A stretch of DNA of 7,258 nt. Origin: Rhodothermia bacterium (GTDB lineage Bacteria; Bacteroidota; Rhodothermia; Rhodothermales; JABDKH01). Every line of letters begins with the position of its first letter. The stretch's first letter is position 1. The notes beneath the pieces are model-generated. The model was not told where the DNA came from. It saw only the letters and a program-made list of their open reading frames with translations, and did not search any database. This document shows, one piece after another, positions 5,858 through 7,258 of the stretch. The stretch lies in the NCBI GenBank assembly GCA_018679295.1, contig JAHHLP010000452.1, forward strand, positions 1 to 7,258, in the 5' to 3' direction. The position numbers and the translations under genes were made by a program.

Positions 5858-6916
5858 ATGAGGCAATTTATTTCTGCGTCAATCGGTGCCTGGATAACGA
5901 TCCTGGGTGTCCCGCTAATCCTGTCGGGTAGCGTGGCTGACAGATCGCCCCTGGTCAGCACATTCTCGATTGTAGGATTCGATCCCGGTAACGGCGATCT
6001 GGGAATTGCGGTTCAAAGCAAGTTTCCCAATGTTCGTCCAATCGTGCCGTGGGCCAAGGCGGGAGTGGGCGCGGTCGCGACTCAGAGCTTTGCCGAACTC
6101 GATTATGGAATCAAGGGCCTTGAGCTAATGGCTAATGGTGCCTCGGCAGAGGAAGCATTGCGGATCCTAATGCAGAACGATCCGGACTATCAGGAGAGAC
6201 AGGTCGGAATGGTCGATGCAAAGGGGAATGCCGCGTCTTGGACGGGCACCGGTACATTTCCGTGGGCCGGTGGGCGCGTTGGTGCAGAAGGTAAATCGTC
6301 GATCGCTGGTGAGGCCGGCAAGCTGATCGTGGGGAAGGGATACGCAGCTCAGGGTAACATCCTGGTTTCAGCCGAAACGGTTGAGGCGCTCGCGACAACG
6401 TTTGAAGGCACGGAAGGGTCACTTGCTGACCGGCTGGTTGCGGCCCTGGTGGCGGGAGGCAAGGCTGGAGGGGATCAACGGGGCGAGCAAAGCGCCGCCC
6501 TTCTCGTGGTGCGAGACGGCGCAGGCTATGACGGGATGGATAACTTCATCGACATCTCCGTCTATGACCACGTTACCCCTATCGCAGAACTAGAGCGACT
6601 CTATCAGCTGAACAATCTCTACTTCACTCAGTCTGACCCGGCTAATATGATTCCTGTCTCAGCAGATATTGCGACCGAACTGCAGCGAATTTGGAAAGAG
6701 CGGGGATTTTATGATGGGCCCGTCGACGGCACCGTGGATGCTGAATTTCAGCAGATACTCGTCGACTACATGGGATGGGAGAACTACGACCTTCGCATCG
6801 CGCCGGTTCAGAGTGTGAACGTCGCGGCGGGTGAGTCACTGCTGATTGACCGGGAGGTCCTTGAGGACATCCGCCATGTCTATCGCGAAGGACTCTGGAA
6901 GCCAAGGGTAAACTAG
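5858..6916 (+). CDS. Secreted DUF1028 protein with peptidoglycan-binding-like C-terminus
   Basis: From the ATG at 5858 the product is 352 residues. It begins with a Sec signal peptide (basic MRQ, hydrophobic about 8-24, likely cleavage SVA|DR after residue 27). The DUF1028 domain follows at about 35-255, with TFSIVGFDP (35-43), GIAVQSKFP (49-57), KAGVGAVATQS (67-77), ERQVGMVDAKGNAASWTG (113-130), QGNILVS (165-171), AGGDQRGEQSAAL (203-215) and a closing PIAELERLYQLN. DUF1028 has an Ntn-hydrolase-like fold in solved members, as I recall, so Thr35 at the start of the first strand could be a nucleophile; its activity is not established. Residues about 270-312, with ELQRIWKERGFYDGPVDGTVD and ENYDLR, match the peptidoglycan-binding-like tail seen in some family members. 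The frame stays open upstream to a TTG at 5774, but only the ATG at 5858 gives a normal signal peptide. Confidence 0.92.
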   Translation: MRQFISASIGAWITILGVPLILSGSVADRSPLVSTFSIVGFDPGNGDLGIAVQSKFPNVRPIVPWAKAGVGAVATQSFAELDYGIKGLELMANGASAEEALRILMQNDPDYQERQVGMVDAKGNAASWTGTGTFPWAGGRVGAEGKSSIAGEAGKLIVGKGYAAQGNILVSAETVEALATTFEGTEGSLADRLVAALVAGGKAGGDQRGEQSAALLVVRDGAGYDGMDNFIDISVYDHVTPIAELERLYQLNNLYFTQSDPANMIPVSADIATELQRIWKERGFYDGPVDGTVDAEFQQILVDYMGWENYDLRIAPVQSVNVAAGESLLIDREVLEDIRHVYREGLWKPRVN

Positions 6917-6925
6917 AAGACGGCC

Positions 6926-7135
6926 ATGGGAAAATTCTTGCGCGCAATAGTCGTGACGTCGGCAGCAACGGCCGCCGCATTGGTGGTTGTTTCGGCCTTC
7001 AGGAAAGCGGCGGCTGATGACGACGAAAGCCAACGAACTCAGCCGGTTCGAGCCGGAGCAGCGGAGGTCGACGCCGACACCCTGTCCGCCTCCGTGCGTC
7101 AGGACCTCGTCACCGAACTCGAGGGCCACGTCTAG
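6926..7135 (+). CDS. Small protein with one N-terminal membrane segment, function unknown
   Basis: The 69-residue product begins with a basic stretch (MGKFLR) and an alanine/valine-rich hydrophobic segment (about 7-25). A short basic and alanine stretch, acidic residues (DDDES) and a hydrophilic tail follow. This suggests a signal-anchor with the tail outside the cytoplasm, or a signal peptide cleaved after the alanine run near residue 30. It starts 9 bases after the DUF1028 stop in the same direction, so the two are probably co-transcribed. I recognise no family; it lacks the glycine hinge and amphipathic helix of TatA. Overlapping frames are open in the same stretch, so its reality rests on spacing, start codon and membrane-segment logic. 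Past its TAG the same frame stays open and encodes a Cys-rich stretch. Confidence 0.55.
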   Translation: MGKFLRAIVVTSAATAAALVVVSAFRKAAADDDESQRTQPVRAGAAEVDADTLSASVRQDLVTELEGHV

Positions 7136-7258
7136 AAGAGAAAGTTTTGCCCGGACTGCTATGGCTGCTGGCGCGGGTTCCTTCGGACGAGTTTACAAGG
7201 CTGCCACGAGACCGCCATGTCGCTGCTCGATGGGTACGTAGCGCCTTAGCTTCTCTCC
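7136..7258. other. Right-edge segment with no supported gene
   Basis: These 123 bases follow the small membrane-protein gene. I see no terminator with a T-run and no RNA gene. Two weak possibilities exist: an in-frame continuation of the preceding gene after its TAG with a FCPDCYGCW stretch (to a TAG at 7247-7249), and on the minus strand the possible last 21 codons of a convergent gene, closing with TAA at 7195-7193. Neither can be settled from this window. Confidence 0.4.

Noticed and set aside
6926..7135. 69-residue membrane protein considered as a TatA/TatE partner of the tatC in this window
   Set aside because: It lacks the glycine hinge, the F-G-P motif and the amphipathic helix of TatA, and it is far from tatC on the opposite strand.
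7161..7241. Plus-strand frame with GAGSFGRVYKA, resembling the glycine-rich ATP loop of a Ser/Thr kinase
   Set aside because: The frame closes with TAG after 26 codons, there is no room for the rest of a kinase, and the preceding codons in this frame are a shadow of the 69-residue gene. Chance resemblance is the simplest explanation.

Overview
The window reads as a housekeeping stretch of a bacterial chromosome, most likely from the Bacteroidota/Rhodothermota side of the tree. This rests on three observations from memory of these families, not on a search. The serine hydroxymethyltransferase closely resembles Rhodothermia/Salinibacter sequences. The TatC has the long first periplasmic loop with a conserved LQNR-x-x-x-GQF segment that I associate with Bacteroidetes-type TatC. 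The S41 peptidase has the roughly 550-residue build with a long helical C-terminal tail common in that group. Most genes lack a clear Shine-Dalgarno sequence, which also fits. Base composition looks even across the window, somewhat above 50% GC by eye, with no sign of a foreign island.

From about 5716 down to 1, all genes lie on the minus strand. In transcription order they are: a secreted DUF4159 protein (5716-5042); a small membrane-anchored DUF4359-like protein (5012-4680); glyA (4621-3314); an orotate-phosphoribosyltransferase-like protein (3255-2623); tatC (2626-1772); a membrane-anchored S41 C-terminal-processing peptidase (start 1691 preferred, ending at 45); and the first 14 codons of another gene (42 to beyond position 1). 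Gaps are 2 to 80 bases and the PRTase/tatC pair overlaps in ATGA, so much of this could be co-transcribed. I see no strong intrinsic terminator between the genes.

A divergent region of about 140 bases (5717-5857) separates this run from two plus-strand genes: a secreted DUF1028 protein with a peptidoglycan-binding-like C-terminus (5858-6916) and, 9 bases later, a 69-residue single-membrane-segment protein (6926-7135). The last 120 bases hold no gene I can support. No RNA genes, insertion sequences, CRISPR arrays or origins were seen, and no stretch over 300 bases lacks a gene.

Functionally the region mixes one-carbon metabolism (glyA), a nucleotide-type phosphoribosyltransferase of uncertain substrate, protein export (tatC), envelope proteolysis (S41 peptidase) and several uncharacterised envelope proteins (DUF4159, DUF4359-like, DUF1028, the 69-residue protein). 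I do not see a clear new multi-gene system. The points most worth a second look are the altered active-site loop of the PRTase coupled to tatC, the predicted Ntn-hydrolase fold of the exported DUF1028 protein, and the paired inverted repeats in the divergent region.
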